Source: Bacteroidetes bacterium endosymbiont of Geopemphigus sp. (GTDB lineage: Bacteria > Bacteroidota > Bacteroidia > Flavobacteriales > Blattabacteriaceae). From it: a stretch of DNA of 64,000 bases. How positions within the stretch are numbered: the stretch's first letter is position 1; each line of letters begins with the position of its first letter. The notes under the pieces are model-generated. The model ran no database searches, had not been told where the DNA came from, and worked only from the letters and a program-made list of their open reading frames with translations. Of this stretch, positions 17,339 to 27,713 are shown in pieces. The stretch is from positions 426,449 to 490,448 of the forward strand of contig NZ_PEIH01000005.1 of the NCBI RefSeq assembly GCF_002904345.1, given 5' to 3'. Both the position numbers and the translations under genes were made by a program.

Positions 17339-19312
17339 ATGGGATACCAGAGAAAGCATATCCTCTATAAATCTTACCTGATAGGCATCGGATTGTTATT
17401 ATTTGCTTGCTCGGTAGCTTTTGCCTTGGTTAAAATTCAGAGTTCAGCTGAGCGAAAAAAATATGAGAAATTTGCCGAAGCAACTACTATACGGGTTAAT
17501 CCACTCAAAGCGCACCGGGGAAATATTTATGCCAGAGATGGAAGTCTTTTAGCCACTTCTATCATTCAATATGATATCTACCTGGATTTAAAGACTATTC
17601 AGGAGAAATTTTTTAAAGAGAATCTTTCTTCCCTAAGCGATTCTCTTGGGAATCTTTTCCAAAAACCTGCGATCTACTTTTACAAAAAACTCTCTGCGGA
17701 GAGAAAAAAAAAGAATAGATATTTCCCACTGACCAAAGGGCTTCATTACAATCAATACAAGCGTTTAAAGAAATTTCCCATTTTCAATAAGGGTCAAATA
17801 CGAGGCGGTCTTATCACAGAAAAGAGGGAGCTTAGAGTTCATCCGTTAGAAAATATAGGTGCACGCACCATAGGCTATGATGATCAAAGAGGAAAAGCAG
17901 GGCTCGAAGGCGCTTATAGCGAATGGCTTAGTGGACAAAATGGCAAAAGACTTGAGCAACGTATCAGTTTTAATGCCTGGAAGCCCTTGAATGTATGGAA
18001 TGAGCTGGAACCCGAAGATGGAAAAGATATCTACTCTACCATTGATATCGGCATACAAGATATCACTTATAACGCTTTGCTTGAACAACTTAAGATTTCC
18101 AACGCAGCGCATGGATCAGCAGTGCTTATGGAGGTGAAAAGCGGAGAAATTCACGCTATGGTAAGTCTGGAAAAAACAGCGGAAAATACTTATGAAAATC
18201 GTCGAAACTTTGCCGTTTGGGAAGCCAATGAACCGGGGTCTACTTTTAAAACTATGGCTTTACTTACCGCGCTGGAAGATCAAAAGATCGATACCTCAAC
18301 GCAGGTTAACACCACAGGTGGTATATATATATTGCATGGGAAAAAAGTACGAGACAGCAAAAGAGGCGGTTATGGAGTGATTAGTGCTAAGAAAACTTTG
18401 GAGGTTTCTTCAAACATTGGTATGGCAAAACTCATTTACGAAAATTATAAAAGCCATCCTGAAAAATTTATCCGCCATCTTAAAGACTGGCATCTTGATA
18501 AAAAACTCGAGATTGATATTCCCGGAGAAGGTCATCCCTATATTCCAGCTCCCGGACAGAAAGGCTGGAGTGAATTGACACTTCCCTGGATGTCGTTCGG
18601 CTACAATCTAAAAATGACACCTTTACAAATTCTTAGCTTCTATAACGCCATTGCTAACGAAGGAAAAATGATTAAGCCTTTGTTCATTAAAGAAATAAGA
18701 AAAGAAGGACAGCTGATTAAAAGGTACTTCCCTGTAGTGAAACATCCCGTGATCGCTTCAAAAACTTCTATAAAGAAAATTCAGGACCTGCTCGAAAATG
18801 CCGTAAAGCATGGAACGGCTAAAAAATACTATCATCCCGAATATCCTTATGCCGGAAAAACAGGTACTACTCAACTCAATTACTGGACTAAAGGCAAACT
18901 TTCCTATAGTAGCTCTTTTGCGGGATATTTTCCTGCCAATCAACCGAAATACAGTTGTATCGTGGTGATCTCCAAACCTAAAAATGGCTATTACGGAGCT
19001 GCCATAGCAGCTCCGGTATTTGATCGAATTGCCCGAAGTATTTATCCGAGAACCTCTCGAAAGGTCCCCAGATCTCTTCAAGATAATCTCTGGAAAAAAC
19101 GATTTCTTGCAACAGAAAGAAAAACGTTTGAACCTTTTACGGATTATTTACCCAATTTAAAGGGACTCTCTGGAAAAGAAATCATTCCTGTATTGGAAAA
19201 AAGTGGTTTTCGTGTAGAATATCAAGGGATTGGAAAGGTTCTGGGGCAATCCATTCCGGCGGGAGAAAAAATAAAAAAAGGCCAAAGCATACATCTGATA
19301 TTAGAAGGATGA
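17339..19312 (+). CDS. ftsI: Penicillin-binding protein, division transpeptidase FtsI/PBP3 with PASTA domain
   Basis: The 657-residue class B PBP cross-links septal peptidoglycan. It has one membrane anchor (residues 11-30), an N-terminal dimerisation region (HRGNIYARDGSLLATS) and a transpeptidase domain with the active serine near residue 300 in EPGSTFKT, SSN near 357 and KTG near 506 (GKTGTTQ). A C-terminal PASTA domain (LPNLKGLSGKEIIPVLEKSG) is present, as in other Bacteroidota FtsI. The stop overlaps the murE start as ATGA. Confidence 0.96.
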   Translation: MGYQRKHILYKSYLIGIGLLLFACSVAFALVKIQSSAERKKYEKFAEATTIRVNPLKAHRGNIYARDGSLLATSIIQYDIYLDLKTIQEKFFKENLSSLSDSLGNLFQKPAIYFYKKLSAERKKKNRYFPLTKGLHYNQYKRLKKFPIFNKGQIRGGLITEKRELRVHPLENIGARTIGYDDQRGKAGLEGAYSEWLSGQNGKRLEQRISFNAWKPLNVWNELEPEDGKDIYSTIDIGIQDITYNALLEQLKISNAAHGSAVLMEVKSGEIHAMVSLEKTAENTYENRRNFAVWEANEPGSTFKTMALLTALEDQKIDTSTQVNTTGGIYILHGKKVRDSKRGGYGVISAKKTLEVSSNIGMAKLIYENYKSHPEKFIRHLKDWHLDKKLEIDIPGEGHPYIPAPGQKGWSELTLPWMSFGYNLKMTPLQILSFYNAIANEGKMIKPLFIKEIRKEGQLIKRYFPVVKHPVIASKTSIKKIQDLLENAVKHGTAKKYYHPEYPYAGKTGTTQLNYWTKGKLSYSSSFAGYFPANQPKYSCIVVISKPKNGYYGAAIAAPVFDRIARSIYPRTSRKVPRSLQDNLWKKRFLATERKTFEPFTDYLPNLKGLSGKEIIPVLEKSGFRVEYQGIGKVLGQSIPAGEKIKKGQSIHLILEG

Positions 19313-20799
19313 AAATATTGAAAGATATTCTCGATCAAGTAGCTATAAAGCAATTGATCGGCTCTGATCAACAGCCGATATCGCGGCTGTGCCTGCATTC
19401 CTCAGAGGTGATTAAAAATAGTTTGTTTGTGGCTCTCTCCGGATATACTACAGATGGACATCATTTTATTCAAGAAGCGATAGAAAAAGGCGCAAATGTC
19501 ATTGTCTGCCAAAAATTTCCTGAAAAACACCGGGAGGGACTGAGCTATATACAAGTGGATAACTGCGCTGAAGTTTTGGGTTTGATAGCGGCAAACTTTT
19601 ATGATCATCCATCGAAAAAATTACGACTGATCGGAGTTACCGGAACTAATGGTAAAACCACTAGTGTGAGTTTATTGCATGAACTCTTTTTAAAATTTGA
19701 CGAAAAGAGCGCGTTACTTTCCACTATTTGTCTAAAAATCGGATCTCAATGCCAGCAGGCTACACATACCATGCCCAACGCTATTTCCATCCAAAGTTTT
19801 TTACATCGAGCCGTAAAAGAGGGATGTAATTATGCTTTTATGGAGATCAGCTCTCACGGCATCGATCAAAAACGGCACGCAGGACTATATTTTTTTGGGG
19901 GGATATTTAGCAATATTACTTATGAACATCTTGATTATCATAAGACCTTCAGAAATTATTTACGTGCCAAAAAGTCGTTTTTTGATGAACTTCCCTCAAC
20001 CGCTTTTGCTTTAGTAAATACAGACGATAAAAACGCCCAAATTATCCTCCAGAACTCCCGAGCTAAAAAATATACTTACAGCCTTAAAAACCCTGCTGAT
20101 TATCAAGGAAAAATCCTTGAAAAAAGCATCTTAGGAACGCTCTTGAGATTTGACGGACGGGAATTTTGGAGTCAACTTACAGGAGTGTTTAATACATATA
20201 ATCTTTTGGCAATCTATGCCGGTGCACTATTGATGGGAAAGGAGAAAGAGCAAGTTCTTAAAATACTGAGTACACTAAAGCCAGTAAAGGGACGATTTGA
20301 GCATTTCCGATCTTCCTTAGGTATTCACATCATTGTAGATTATGCACACACACCTGATGCGCTTGAAAAAGTACTAAAAACTTTACGAGAGCTCCGAGAA
20401 AAAAATCAACGCATACTGTGTATTTTGGGCTGTGGTGGAGATCGTGACAGAAAAAATCGACCTTATATGACGAAAATAGCCTGTAAAAATGCCAATCAAG
20501 TTATCCTTACTTCTGATAATCCAAGAAGTGAAGATCCTGAAAAAATACTCGATGAAATGGAAAAGGATCTTTCATTAGAGCATCGAAACAAAATCCTGCG
20601 AATTTCCGATAGAAAATCAGCTATTAAAACAGCTATAACACTAGCTAAAGCTGAAGATATGGTCTTGATAGCTGGCAAAGGACATGAAATTTATCAGGAG
20701 ATTAAAGGAACTCGCTATCCTTTCGACGATATGAAAATCGCTCAGGAAATAGTACATATAAAAAGATCAAAGTTGAAAAATGATTTATCATCTATTTGA
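19309..20799 (+). CDS. murE: UDP-MurNAc-tripeptide synthetase, meso-DAP adding
   Basis: MurE adds the third stem-peptide residue. The 496-residue enzyme shows the ATP-binding loop [18 protein letters not shown] near residue 106, the Mur ligase motifs ([12 protein letters not shown]) and the substrate-selecting DNPR motif near residue 402 ([11 protein letters not shown]). DNPR marks enzymes that use meso-diaminopimelate rather than lysine, in agreement with dapF in the window. It overlaps ftsI by 4 bases and mraY by 20. Confidence 0.97.
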   Translation: MKILKDILDQVAIKQLIGSDQQPISRLCLHSSEVIKNSLFVALSGYTTDGHHFIQEAIEKGANVIVCQKFPEKHREGLSYIQVDNCAEVLGLIAANFYDHPSKKLRLIGVTGTNGKTTSVSLLHELFLKFDEKSALLSTICLKIGSQCQQATHTMPNAISIQSFLHRAVKEGCNYAFMEISSHGIDQKRHAGLYFFGGIFSNITYEHLDYHKTFRNYLRAKKSFFDELPSTAFALVNTDDKNAQIILQNSRAKKYTYSLKNPADYQGKILEKSILGTLLRFDGREFWSQLTGVFNTYNLLAIYAGALLMGKEKEQVLKILSTLKPVKGRFEHFRSSLGIHIIVDYAHTPDALEKVLKTLRELREKNQRILCILGCGGDRDRKNRPYMTKIACKNANQVILTSDNPRSEDPEKILDEMEKDLSLEHRNKILRISDRKSAIKTAITLAKAEDMVLIAGKGHEIYQEIKGTRYPFDDMKIAQEIVHIKRSKLKNDLSSI

Positions 20800-22015
20800 A
20801 TACCTAAAGAAAATTTACAATTTTCCCGGAATTAATCTGATGCAATACATCTCATTCCGCGCCGGAATAGCCTTGATTCTGTCTTTAGCTATTGCGCTAT
20901 TTTATGGGAAAAAGACGATTCGCTGGCTGCATAAAAAGCAAATGGGTGAATGTGTCCGAGATTTGGGTCTGAGCGGACAGAAAGAAAAAGAAGGAACTCC
21001 CACCATGGGAGGCCTCATTATCATTGGCGCCACGCTTTTACCCACAGTGCTTTTTGCGCGCTTGGGAAATGTATACATCACCATGCTTATCGCCACTCTT
21101 TTATGGATGGGTTTTATCGGTTTTATAGATGATTATATCAAAGTCTTTCGCAAAAAGAAAGATGGACTTAAAGGCTCTTTCAAACTCACCGGACAAGTAT
21201 TCTTAGGTATTTTCATAGGCGCTATGATGTATTTTCATCCACAGGTAACCATTAAAGAGAAGATATATCATAAAGAGTCTTCTTCTGTATCGGTATCTTT
21301 AAAAAGTATACCTCAGCAATTTTCTACGGAGAAATATACCATTAAAACCACTGTTCCTTTCTTTAAAAATAATGAGTTTAATTATACCGAGGCTTTGCAA
21401 CGGATCGATCCCAATTGGAGTCAATACGCCTGGATCATATTTATTCCGATAGTTATCTTAATCATCGCAGCAGTCTCTAACGGAGCTAATTTAACGGACG
21501 GTATCGATGGATTGGTCGCTGGGACCTCATCTATTGTTGTTGGTACCCTAGCGCTTCTGGCATGGGTTTCGGGCAATTTTATATTCTCTAACTATTTAAA
21601 TATCATGTATATACCAGAAGTAGGTGAGATGGTCATCTTCTCGGCTTCCTTCGTAGGAGCGCTTATCGGTTTTATGTGGTACAATACCTATCCCGCGCAG
21701 GTTTTTATGGGAGATACCGGGAGCCTGACCATAGGAGGTGTTATTGCAGTTTTGGCTATAGCTACACGTAAAGAGCTGATGCTACCTTTACTATGCGGGG
21801 TTTTCCTCATAGAAAATCTCTCCGTGATACTTCAGGTGGTTTATTTTAAATATACTAAACGAAAAAGCGGCAAGGGCAAAAGAATATTTCTCATGTCACC
21901 GCTGCATCACCATTTTCAAAAAAAGGGATATCACGAGAGCAAAATAGTCAATAGGTTCTTGATTATACAAATTTTCTTAGCTGTAATTATAGTGATTTCA
22001 TTAAAAGTAAGATGA
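20780..22015 (+). CDS. mraY: Phospho-N-acetylmuramoyl-pentapeptide transferase MraY
   Basis: MraY makes lipid I from UDP-MurNAc-pentapeptide and undecaprenyl phosphate. The 411-residue protein has about ten membrane segments and carries the catalytic Asp pair in [19 protein letters not shown], the motif NLTDGIDGL, and the HHHFQKKG loop near the C-terminus ([16 protein letters not shown]). A roughly 50-residue extra loop between segments 4 and 5 ([11 protein letters not shown]...) is normal in Bacteroidota. Its stop overlaps the murD start as ATGA. Confidence 0.97.
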   Translation: MIYHLFEYLKKIYNFPGINLMQYISFRAGIALILSLAIALFYGKKTIRWLHKKQMGECVRDLGLSGQKEKEGTPTMGGLIIIGATLLPTVLFARLGNVYITMLIATLLWMGFIGFIDDYIKVFRKKKDGLKGSFKLTGQVFLGIFIGAMMYFHPQVTIKEKIYHKESSSVSVSLKSIPQQFSTEKYTIKTTVPFFKNNEFNYTEALQRIDPNWSQYAWIIFIPIVILIIAAVSNGANLTDGIDGLVAGTSSIVVGTLALLAWVSGNFIFSNYLNIMYIPEVGEMVIFSASFVGALIGFMWYNTYPAQVFMGDTGSLTIGGVIAVLAIATRKELMLPLLCGVFLIENLSVILQVVYFKYTKRKSGKGKRIFLMSPLHHHFQKKGYHESKIVNRFLIIQIFLAVIIVISLKVR

Positions 22016-23349
22016 TCAAAAAGCTAGTCATTTTAGGTGGAGGAGAAAGTGGCACGGGGGCTGCTTTACTGGCGAAAAAGCAAGGATTTTCTGTATTTCT
22101 CTCCGATGCCAGCCTTATAAAAGACAAATACAAAAAAAATCTGATTCAGCAAGGTATAGCCTTCGAGGAAGGACATTATGATGAAAGCCTCATTCTATCG
22201 GCTCACGAGATCATAAAAAGTCCAGGAATTCCTGATAGTAGCCCGATGATGAAAAAAATCTATAAAAAAAACCTACCTGTTATTTCAGAAATTGAATTTG
22301 CATGGCGCTACAACCGCGCAAGGATTATCGCCATCACAGGCAGCAATGGAAAAACTACCACCAGCTTGCTTACTTACCATCTACTGAAAAAAGGGGGCTT
22401 GAATGTGGCTCTGGCCGGAAACATCGGAAAGAGCTTCGCACGGCAGGTAGCTGAAAAAAATCCTGATTGTTATGTCTTGGAAGTCAGTAGCTTTCAGTTG
22501 GACAATTCTCCTTATTTTCGGACCGATATCGCTATTTTACTCAATATCACCCCTGATCACCTGGATCGTTATCATTATAAAATGGAAAAATATGCGCACT
22601 CCAAATTCCAGATTTGCGCAAAGCAAACAGCAAAAGATTTCTTTATTTACAACCATGACGACCCAATCCTACGGGCTCAACTGACCAAAAGCGTCCCACA
22701 CTCTAAAATGCTTCCTTTTTCAATAAAAGAGACCGCCGATATGGCTGCCTGGCTGGAAAATCAAATCATACACATAGATTCTCAAAAAGAATATTTACAT
22801 ATGGCTATTAATGAACTCAATATAAAAGGTTACCACAACGTATATAACACCATGGCCGCTGGGCTCGCTGCCAGCGTAGAGAAAGTTCGCAAAGAATCTA
22901 TCAAAAAAAGCCTGGCGAGTTTTGAAGCGGTAGAACATCGTCTTGAAAAAGTGCTCAAAATTCAGGATATCTGGTTTATCAACGACTCCAAGGCGACAAA
23001 CGTAAATGCTGTATTCTACGCACTTGAAAGTATGAAAGCCCCGGTAATATGGATCGCCGGTGGCCAGGATAAAGGCAATGACTATAGTGAGCTTCCCGCG
23101 TTGGTAAAGAAAAAAGTCAAAGCGCTCATATGCTTAGGATTGGACAATGGCAAACTTATAAAAAGCTTTCACAAGCTAATAGATCCTATCGTTGAGGTAA
23201 AAAGCATGCAAGAAGCTGTCAAGGCTGCTTATATGCTGGGTCGAAAGGGAGATGTAGTGTTACTATCACCTGCTTGCGCAAGTTTTGATTTATTCGAAAA
23301 CTATGAAGATCGCGGAAGACGATTTAAAGAAGAAGTGAAAAAGTTGTAA
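22012..23349 (+). CDS. murD: UDP-N-acetylmuramoylalanine-D-glutamate ligase
   Basis: MurD adds D-Glu to UDP-MurNAc-Ala. The 445-residue enzyme has the N-terminal Rossmann domain ([19 protein letters not shown]), the ATP loop [19 protein letters not shown] near residue 107, the HRLE motif (VEHRLEKV) and the end [17 protein letters not shown]. The stop codon is immediately followed by the ftsW ATG (TAAATG). Confidence 0.97.
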   Translation: MIKKLVILGGGESGTGAALLAKKQGFSVFLSDASLIKDKYKKNLIQQGIAFEEGHYDESLILSAHEIIKSPGIPDSSPMMKKIYKKNLPVISEIEFAWRYNRARIIAITGSNGKTTTSLLTYHLLKKGGLNVALAGNIGKSFARQVAEKNPDCYVLEVSSFQLDNSPYFRTDIAILLNITPDHLDRYHYKMEKYAHSKFQICAKQTAKDFFIYNHDDPILRAQLTKSVPHSKMLPFSIKETADMAAWLENQIIHIDSQKEYLHMAINELNIKGYHNVYNTMAAGLAASVEKVRKESIKKSLASFEAVEHRLEKVLKIQDIWFINDSKATNVNAVFYALESMKAPVIWIAGGQDKGNDYSELPALVKKKVKALICLGLDNGKLIKSFHKLIDPIVEVKSMQEAVKAAYMLGRKGDVVLLSPACASFDLFENYEDRGRRFKEEVKKL

Positions 23350-24546
23350 ATGGTCAAAGGATTTCAAAGATACCTCAAAGGCGATCGTTACCTATGGGCT
23401 TTTATAGGGCTATTGGCCTTATTTTCATTTTTGCCGATCTATTCTGCCAGTACGAACCTAACGGTTAATTATGGAACGGGAACTGTCTTTAGTTACCTAT
23501 TAAAGCATGCCTTAGCGCTCTTTATAGGATTTATCATACTATTTTCTACGCAATTTATCGATTATAAATACTTTGGAGGCCTTTCCGTATTAGCCATGCC
23601 GCTGATTTTTATACTACTTATCATTACGCTTACACAGAGAGACCATACAGAAGAAGGAATAAATACTGCGCGATGGTTGCATATTCCAGCTACCAGTCTT
23701 TCTTTTCAAACCTCTACGGTAGCTGGTATGACCCTATTTATCTATTGCGCACGTTATCTGGCGAAGAATAAAGACCAATCCATAAGTTTTATGGAATCTT
23801 TCTGGTTGTTGATTTTTCCGGTTTTAGTAATTATCATGTTAATTTTTCCGGCCAACGGCTCAACTGCAGCATTGATCTTTGGCTGGGTCGCTATTTTATT
23901 ATTTCTTGGAGGTTATCCGTTAAAATACCTGCTAATCCTACTGCTCATAGGACTTTCGCTTACGGGGATCTTCATTTTTATCGCACTGCGCTGGGGCGAG
24001 CAGCTACCGGGAAACCGGGTACATATCTGGAAGAGCCGTATTGAAAATTTTTCTAATTCAAGCGGGGAAGAAAGTTACCAGGTGAAACGGGCTAAAACAG
24101 CTATCGTGTTAGGAGGACAATTAGGCCGTGGCCCCGGAAAGAGCGCGCTTAAAGCATTTTTACCGCAATCTTCCTCGGACTTTATTTACGCTATTATTGT
24201 GGAAGAATATGGACTGGCAGGTGGCCTGACTTTATTATTTCTGTATGTACTTATTTTACTCAGGATTGTCATTATAGCGACAAAAGTAGAGAGTTATTTC
24301 GGGAGTTTGCTCGTGCTTTCAGTAGGCCTGCCCATTATTGGGCAAGCGCTTATCAATATGGGCGTAGCGGTGCATCTGCTACCGGTTACCGGGCAAACTT
24401 TGCCGCTGATCAGCGCCGGGAGCACATCGATATGGATTAGTTGCCTGAGCTTTGGTATCATATTAAGCGTAAGCCGCAGCATACAAAAAAACGATCTTTT
24501 GGCACAAGATTTTCAAAACTCTCGTATTCGTGAAGAGATCGCATAA
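23350..24546 (+). CDS. ftsW: Septal peptidoglycan polymerase FtsW (SEDS family)
   Basis: FtsW polymerises lipid II at the septum together with FtsI. The 398-residue membrane protein has about ten hydrophobic segments. SEDS features are visible: the large periplasmic loop with YQVKRAKTAIVLGGQLGRG, QSSSDFIYAIIVEEYGL and NMGVAVHLLPVTGQTLPLIS. It sits in its usual place between murD and murG and overlaps murG by 17 bases. Confidence 0.95.
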   Translation: MVKGFQRYLKGDRYLWAFIGLLALFSFLPIYSASTNLTVNYGTGTVFSYLLKHALALFIGFIILFSTQFIDYKYFGGLSVLAMPLIFILLIITLTQRDHTEEGINTARWLHIPATSLSFQTSTVAGMTLFIYCARYLAKNKDQSISFMESFWLLIFPVLVIIMLIFPANGSTAALIFGWVAILLFLGGYPLKYLLILLLIGLSLTGIFIFIALRWGEQLPGNRVHIWKSRIENFSNSSGEESYQVKRAKTAIVLGGQLGRGPGKSALKAFLPQSSSDFIYAIIVEEYGLAGGLTLLFLYVLILLRIVIIATKVESYFGSLLVLSVGLPIIGQALINMGVAVHLLPVTGQTLPLISAGSTSIWISCLSFGIILSVSRSIQKNDLLAQDFQNSRIREEIA

Positions 24547-25630
24547 AATAATACTTAGCGCAGGCGGGACCGGCGGACATATCTATCCGGCTATCGCTAT
24601 TGCCGATGGGCTTCGGGAGCGATTAAAAGATGTGAAAATTCTTTTTATCGGCGCAAAAGATCGTATGGAAATGCAAAAGATACCGCAAGCAGGTTATGCC
24701 ATTATAGGATTGTGGATATCAGGTTTACGCGGGAAAAACATCAGAGAGTTACTTTTATTTCCTTTTAAAATAATGCATAGCTTATGGAAATCACATCGCA
24801 TTTTAAAGAAATTCCGCCCGGACCTCGTTATCGGAACAGGGGGATATGCCAGTGGAGCGCTTCTTTATATGGCAGCGCAAAAAAATATCCCTATACTCAT
24901 ACAAGAGCAAAACGCGATTCCAGGACTTACAAACAAAAAATTAAGCCGCTACGCTCGAGTTATATGTACTGCCTATTCAGATACTAAAGCTTATTTTCCT
25001 CAAGAGAAAGTCCGCTGTCTGGGCAACCCCTTAAGGAAAGGAATTACCCATTGCGTTTATAATCGTAAGGAAGCTTGTGAAAAGTTTTCTCTGGATCCAG
25101 AAAAACCGGTGATACTATCCTTAGGAGGAAGTCAGGGCGCACATACACTCAATCAGGCCTGGTTAAGAGGATTGAAAAAAATAATCAGAAATGACATTCA
25201 GCTAGTTTGGCAAAGCGGAAAAAACGACTTTGAAGAGCTTAAAAAATATCGTGAAACACAACATGAATCTATACATATTACAGATTTTATAGACGATATT
25301 TCAGCAGCCTACACAGCAGCGGATCTTATTGTATCAAGAGCCGGTGCTCTTGCGCTTTCTGAACTGGCTTTGGCAGGCAAACCCTGCTTGCTTATACCTT
25401 ATCCATGGTCAGTAGGTGATCATCAGTACAAAAATACGCAGGCGATTGTCAATGAGAAAGCTGCTTTAATGATTGCCAACGATCAGGTTGATAAAATATT
25501 AGTTGATAAAGTATTGGATCTTATCAAAGATACGAAAGCGAAAAATACGCTCTCTAAAAATTTAGCGGCTTTGGCAAGACCCAGAGCTACCGAAGAAATT
25601 ATTAAGGAAATTCTGAATTTATTGCCATGA
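24530..25630 (+). CDS. murG: Undecaprenyl-PP-MurNAc-pentapeptide GlcNAc transferase MurG
   Basis: MurG converts lipid I to lipid II. The 366-residue GT28 enzyme starts KIILSAGGTGGHIYPAIAIA. It has the second glycine loop SLGGSQGAHTLNQAW and the acceptor/donor motif VSRAGALALSELALAGKPC. The start codon is GTG at 24530; no ATG lies between it and the essential glycine loop. It overlaps ftsW, and its stop overlaps murC as ATGA. Confidence 0.97.
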   Translation: MKRSHKIILSAGGTGGHIYPAIAIADGLRERLKDVKILFIGAKDRMEMQKIPQAGYAIIGLWISGLRGKNIRELLLFPFKIMHSLWKSHRILKKFRPDLVIGTGGYASGALLYMAAQKNIPILIQEQNAIPGLTNKKLSRYARVICTAYSDTKAYFPQEKVRCLGNPLRKGITHCVYNRKEACEKFSLDPEKPVILSLGGSQGAHTLNQAWLRGLKKIIRNDIQLVWQSGKNDFEELKKYRETQHESIHITDFIDDISAAYTAADLIVSRAGALALSELALAGKPCLLIPYPWSVGDHQYKNTQAIVNEKAALMIANDQVDKILVDKVLDLIKDTKAKNTLSKNLAALARPRATEEIIKEILNLLP

Positions 25631-26988
25631 AGACCTTATATTTCCAGCGTTACTATTTTATAGGCATAGGCGGCATCGGAATGAGCGCGCTAGCGCGCTA
25701 TATGCAGGCGATGGGCCTGTCAGTAGCTGGTTATGATCGTAACCCTACAGAGTTGACCACTCAGCTTGAGCGTGAAGGAATCGCCGTTATTTATGAAGAA
25801 CGCCTGGAAAATATTCCCAGAGAATTTTATGTAAAGGAAAAAACGCTCATCGTATATACCCCGGCCATTCCAAAAAATCATCTACAGTGGAATTTTTTTA
25901 AAGATTGGGGGTATACGATAAAAAAACGCTCGGAACTGCTAGGTATGATCACCGAAAACACCTACTCTGTAGCCATAGCGGGTACTCATGGTAAAACGAC
26001 CACAACAAGTATGCTGGGACATATTTTACATAGCGCAGGAAAAAAAAGCACATCTTTTCTGGGAGGAATTTCGGAAAATTATCAATCAAATTTAATTTTG
26101 GCAGGCCAGGAGATTTCAGTGGTGGAAGCCGATGAGTTTGATCGATCTTTTCTAAGACTCTCCCCTGATAAGATATGTATCACCTCTATGGATGTTGATC
26201 ATTTAGATATCTACCAAAAAGGCGAGAATCTAGCTGAGACTTATCGGGAATTTGTCAGAGGTCTGAAAGTTGGCGGAACGCTGTTAATACATAAGGGTTT
26301 ACCCATAGAAAGCGCTCAAACTTACGCAGTAGAAGAAAATGCTGATTACTACGCTAACGCTCTAAGAAGAGAAGAGAATTGCTGGTTTTTTGATTTTCAT
26401 GGTCTGGATCTTTTTTGGGAAAAACTACCGGTTCCACTTGCGGGTCGTTATAATCTTGAAAATACTACTGCGGCTTTAGCCATAGCTGCACAGCTAGATA
26501 TAACGAAACAACAAGCATACCAGGCGCTGAGGTCATTTAAAGGGATTAAAAGACGTTTTTCTATTCATCATCACTCAACGGATAAAATCTATATCGATGA
26601 TTATGCCCATCATCCCAGCGAATTAGACGCGCTTATAAAAACCGTAAGAGAGTGGTATCCGAGGAAAAAAATTCTTGGTGTTTTCCAGCCCCACCTTTTC
26701 AGTCGAACAAGGGATTTTCAGGAAGATTTCGCGCGAAGCTTAGAAAAGCTAGATGCTTTGATCTTACTCGATATCTATCCCGCACGTGAACAAGCTATTG
26801 AAGGTGTAAACGCTCAAACGCTCCTAGAGCTTATAAATCTTAAAGAAAAAGAGTGTAGCGATTTAACTAGAGTCCTTGCCTGCGTTCAACAAAAAGATTT
26901 TGAGGTATTGCTCAGCATAGGGGCAGGAAATATAGATACTCTGGTGAGACCTATCAAAGAGTGGCTTGATAAAACCAACCCATGCTAA
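25627..26988 (+). CDS. murC: UDP-N-acetylmuramate-L-alanine ligase
   Basis: MurC adds the first amino acid to UDP-MurNAc. The 453-residue enzyme shows the N-terminal loop YFIGIGGIGMSALARYMQ, the ATP loop AIAGTHGKTTTTSMLGHIL near residue 116, and YIDDYAHHPSELDALIKTVR. It lies between murG and ftsQ with overlaps on both sides. It is the last Mur ligase in the cluster; murF and ddl are not in the window. Confidence 0.97.
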   Translation: MKTLYFQRYYFIGIGGIGMSALARYMQAMGLSVAGYDRNPTELTTQLEREGIAVIYEERLENIPREFYVKEKTLIVYTPAIPKNHLQWNFFKDWGYTIKKRSELLGMITENTYSVAIAGTHGKTTTTSMLGHILHSAGKKSTSFLGGISENYQSNLILAGQEISVVEADEFDRSFLRLSPDKICITSMDVDHLDIYQKGENLAETYREFVRGLKVGGTLLIHKGLPIESAQTYAVEENADYYANALRREENCWFFDFHGLDLFWEKLPVPLAGRYNLENTTAALAIAAQLDITKQQAYQALRSFKGIKRRFSIHHHSTDKIYIDDYAHHPSELDALIKTVREWYPRKKILGVFQPHLFSRTRDFQEDFARSLEKLDALILLDIYPAREQAIEGVNAQTLLELINLKEKECSDLTRVLACVQQKDFEVLLSIGAGNIDTLVRPIKEWLDKTNPC

Positions 26989-27710
26989 AAAAAACAGGGA
27001 TATATTTTTTAACTCTAAGCACTCTGGCTTTGATTATTTTTTTAATGACTTTCTCGCATGCGCAACATAATAAGAGACTTGTTAAAAAACTTAACTTATC
27101 CATAGAAGACGGTAGTGAGCATCGGTTTGCAAATGAAAAAAATATTCGAAATATTATCTATGCATTACAAGGTCCGATAGAAAAGAAATCTATAAATCAA
27201 ATGCAACTTTCTTTAATAGAAAGAAAATTAAAGCAACTCGATTTTATAAAAGAGGCACAAGTATATATGGATCTCGATGGTCAATTAAACGTATACATCC
27301 GGCAAAAAAAGCCTATTGCTCGAATAAAAACCGCTTCAAAAAACTATTACTTAACCCAAGAAGGCGCCCTGATGAATATGTGCTCCTGGTATAGTCCAGA
27401 GGTTTTGCTAGCAGAAGGAATATTTTTAGAAACTGATGTAAAAATGCTGAAAGAAATGATTCAATACATAAATGATGATGAGTTGTTAAAAAATCAAATT
27501 ATAGGAATTAGAAAAATATCACAAAAATATTTTATTTTGCTACCAAAAATGGGTGATTATGTCATTGAATTAGGAGATTTATTAAATTATAAAGATAAAT
27601 TTGAAAAATTAAAAGCCTTTTACAGACAATATATGGAGCTTCTTGAAAACACAACTTATAAAAAGATTCGTTTACAATATGCCGGGCAAGTGGTGGCAAC
27701 AAAGATATAA
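26982..27710 (+). CDS. ftsQ: Cell division protein FtsQ
   Basis: FtsQ is a bitopic divisome scaffold. The 242-residue protein has one membrane segment (GIYFLTLSTLALIIFLMTF, residues 5-23) and a periplasmic part with POTRA-like features (LDFIKEAQVYMDLDGQLNVY, then IRQKKPIARIKT). The position before ftsA is diagnostic. It is the most AT-rich and least conserved gene of the cluster, as usual for FtsQ. It starts 7 bases inside the murC end. Confidence 0.88.
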   Translation: MLKKTGIYFLTLSTLALIIFLMTFSHAQHNKRLVKKLNLSIEDGSEHRFANEKNIRNIIYALQGPIEKKSINQMQLSLIERKLKQLDFIKEAQVYMDLDGQLNVYIRQKKPIARIKTASKNYYLTQEGALMNMCSWYSPEVLLAEGIFLETDVKMLKEMIQYINDDELLKNQIIGIRKISQKYFILLPKMGDYVIELGDLLNYKDKFEKLKAFYRQYMELLENTTYKKIRLQYAGQVVATKI

Positions 27711-27713
27711 TAT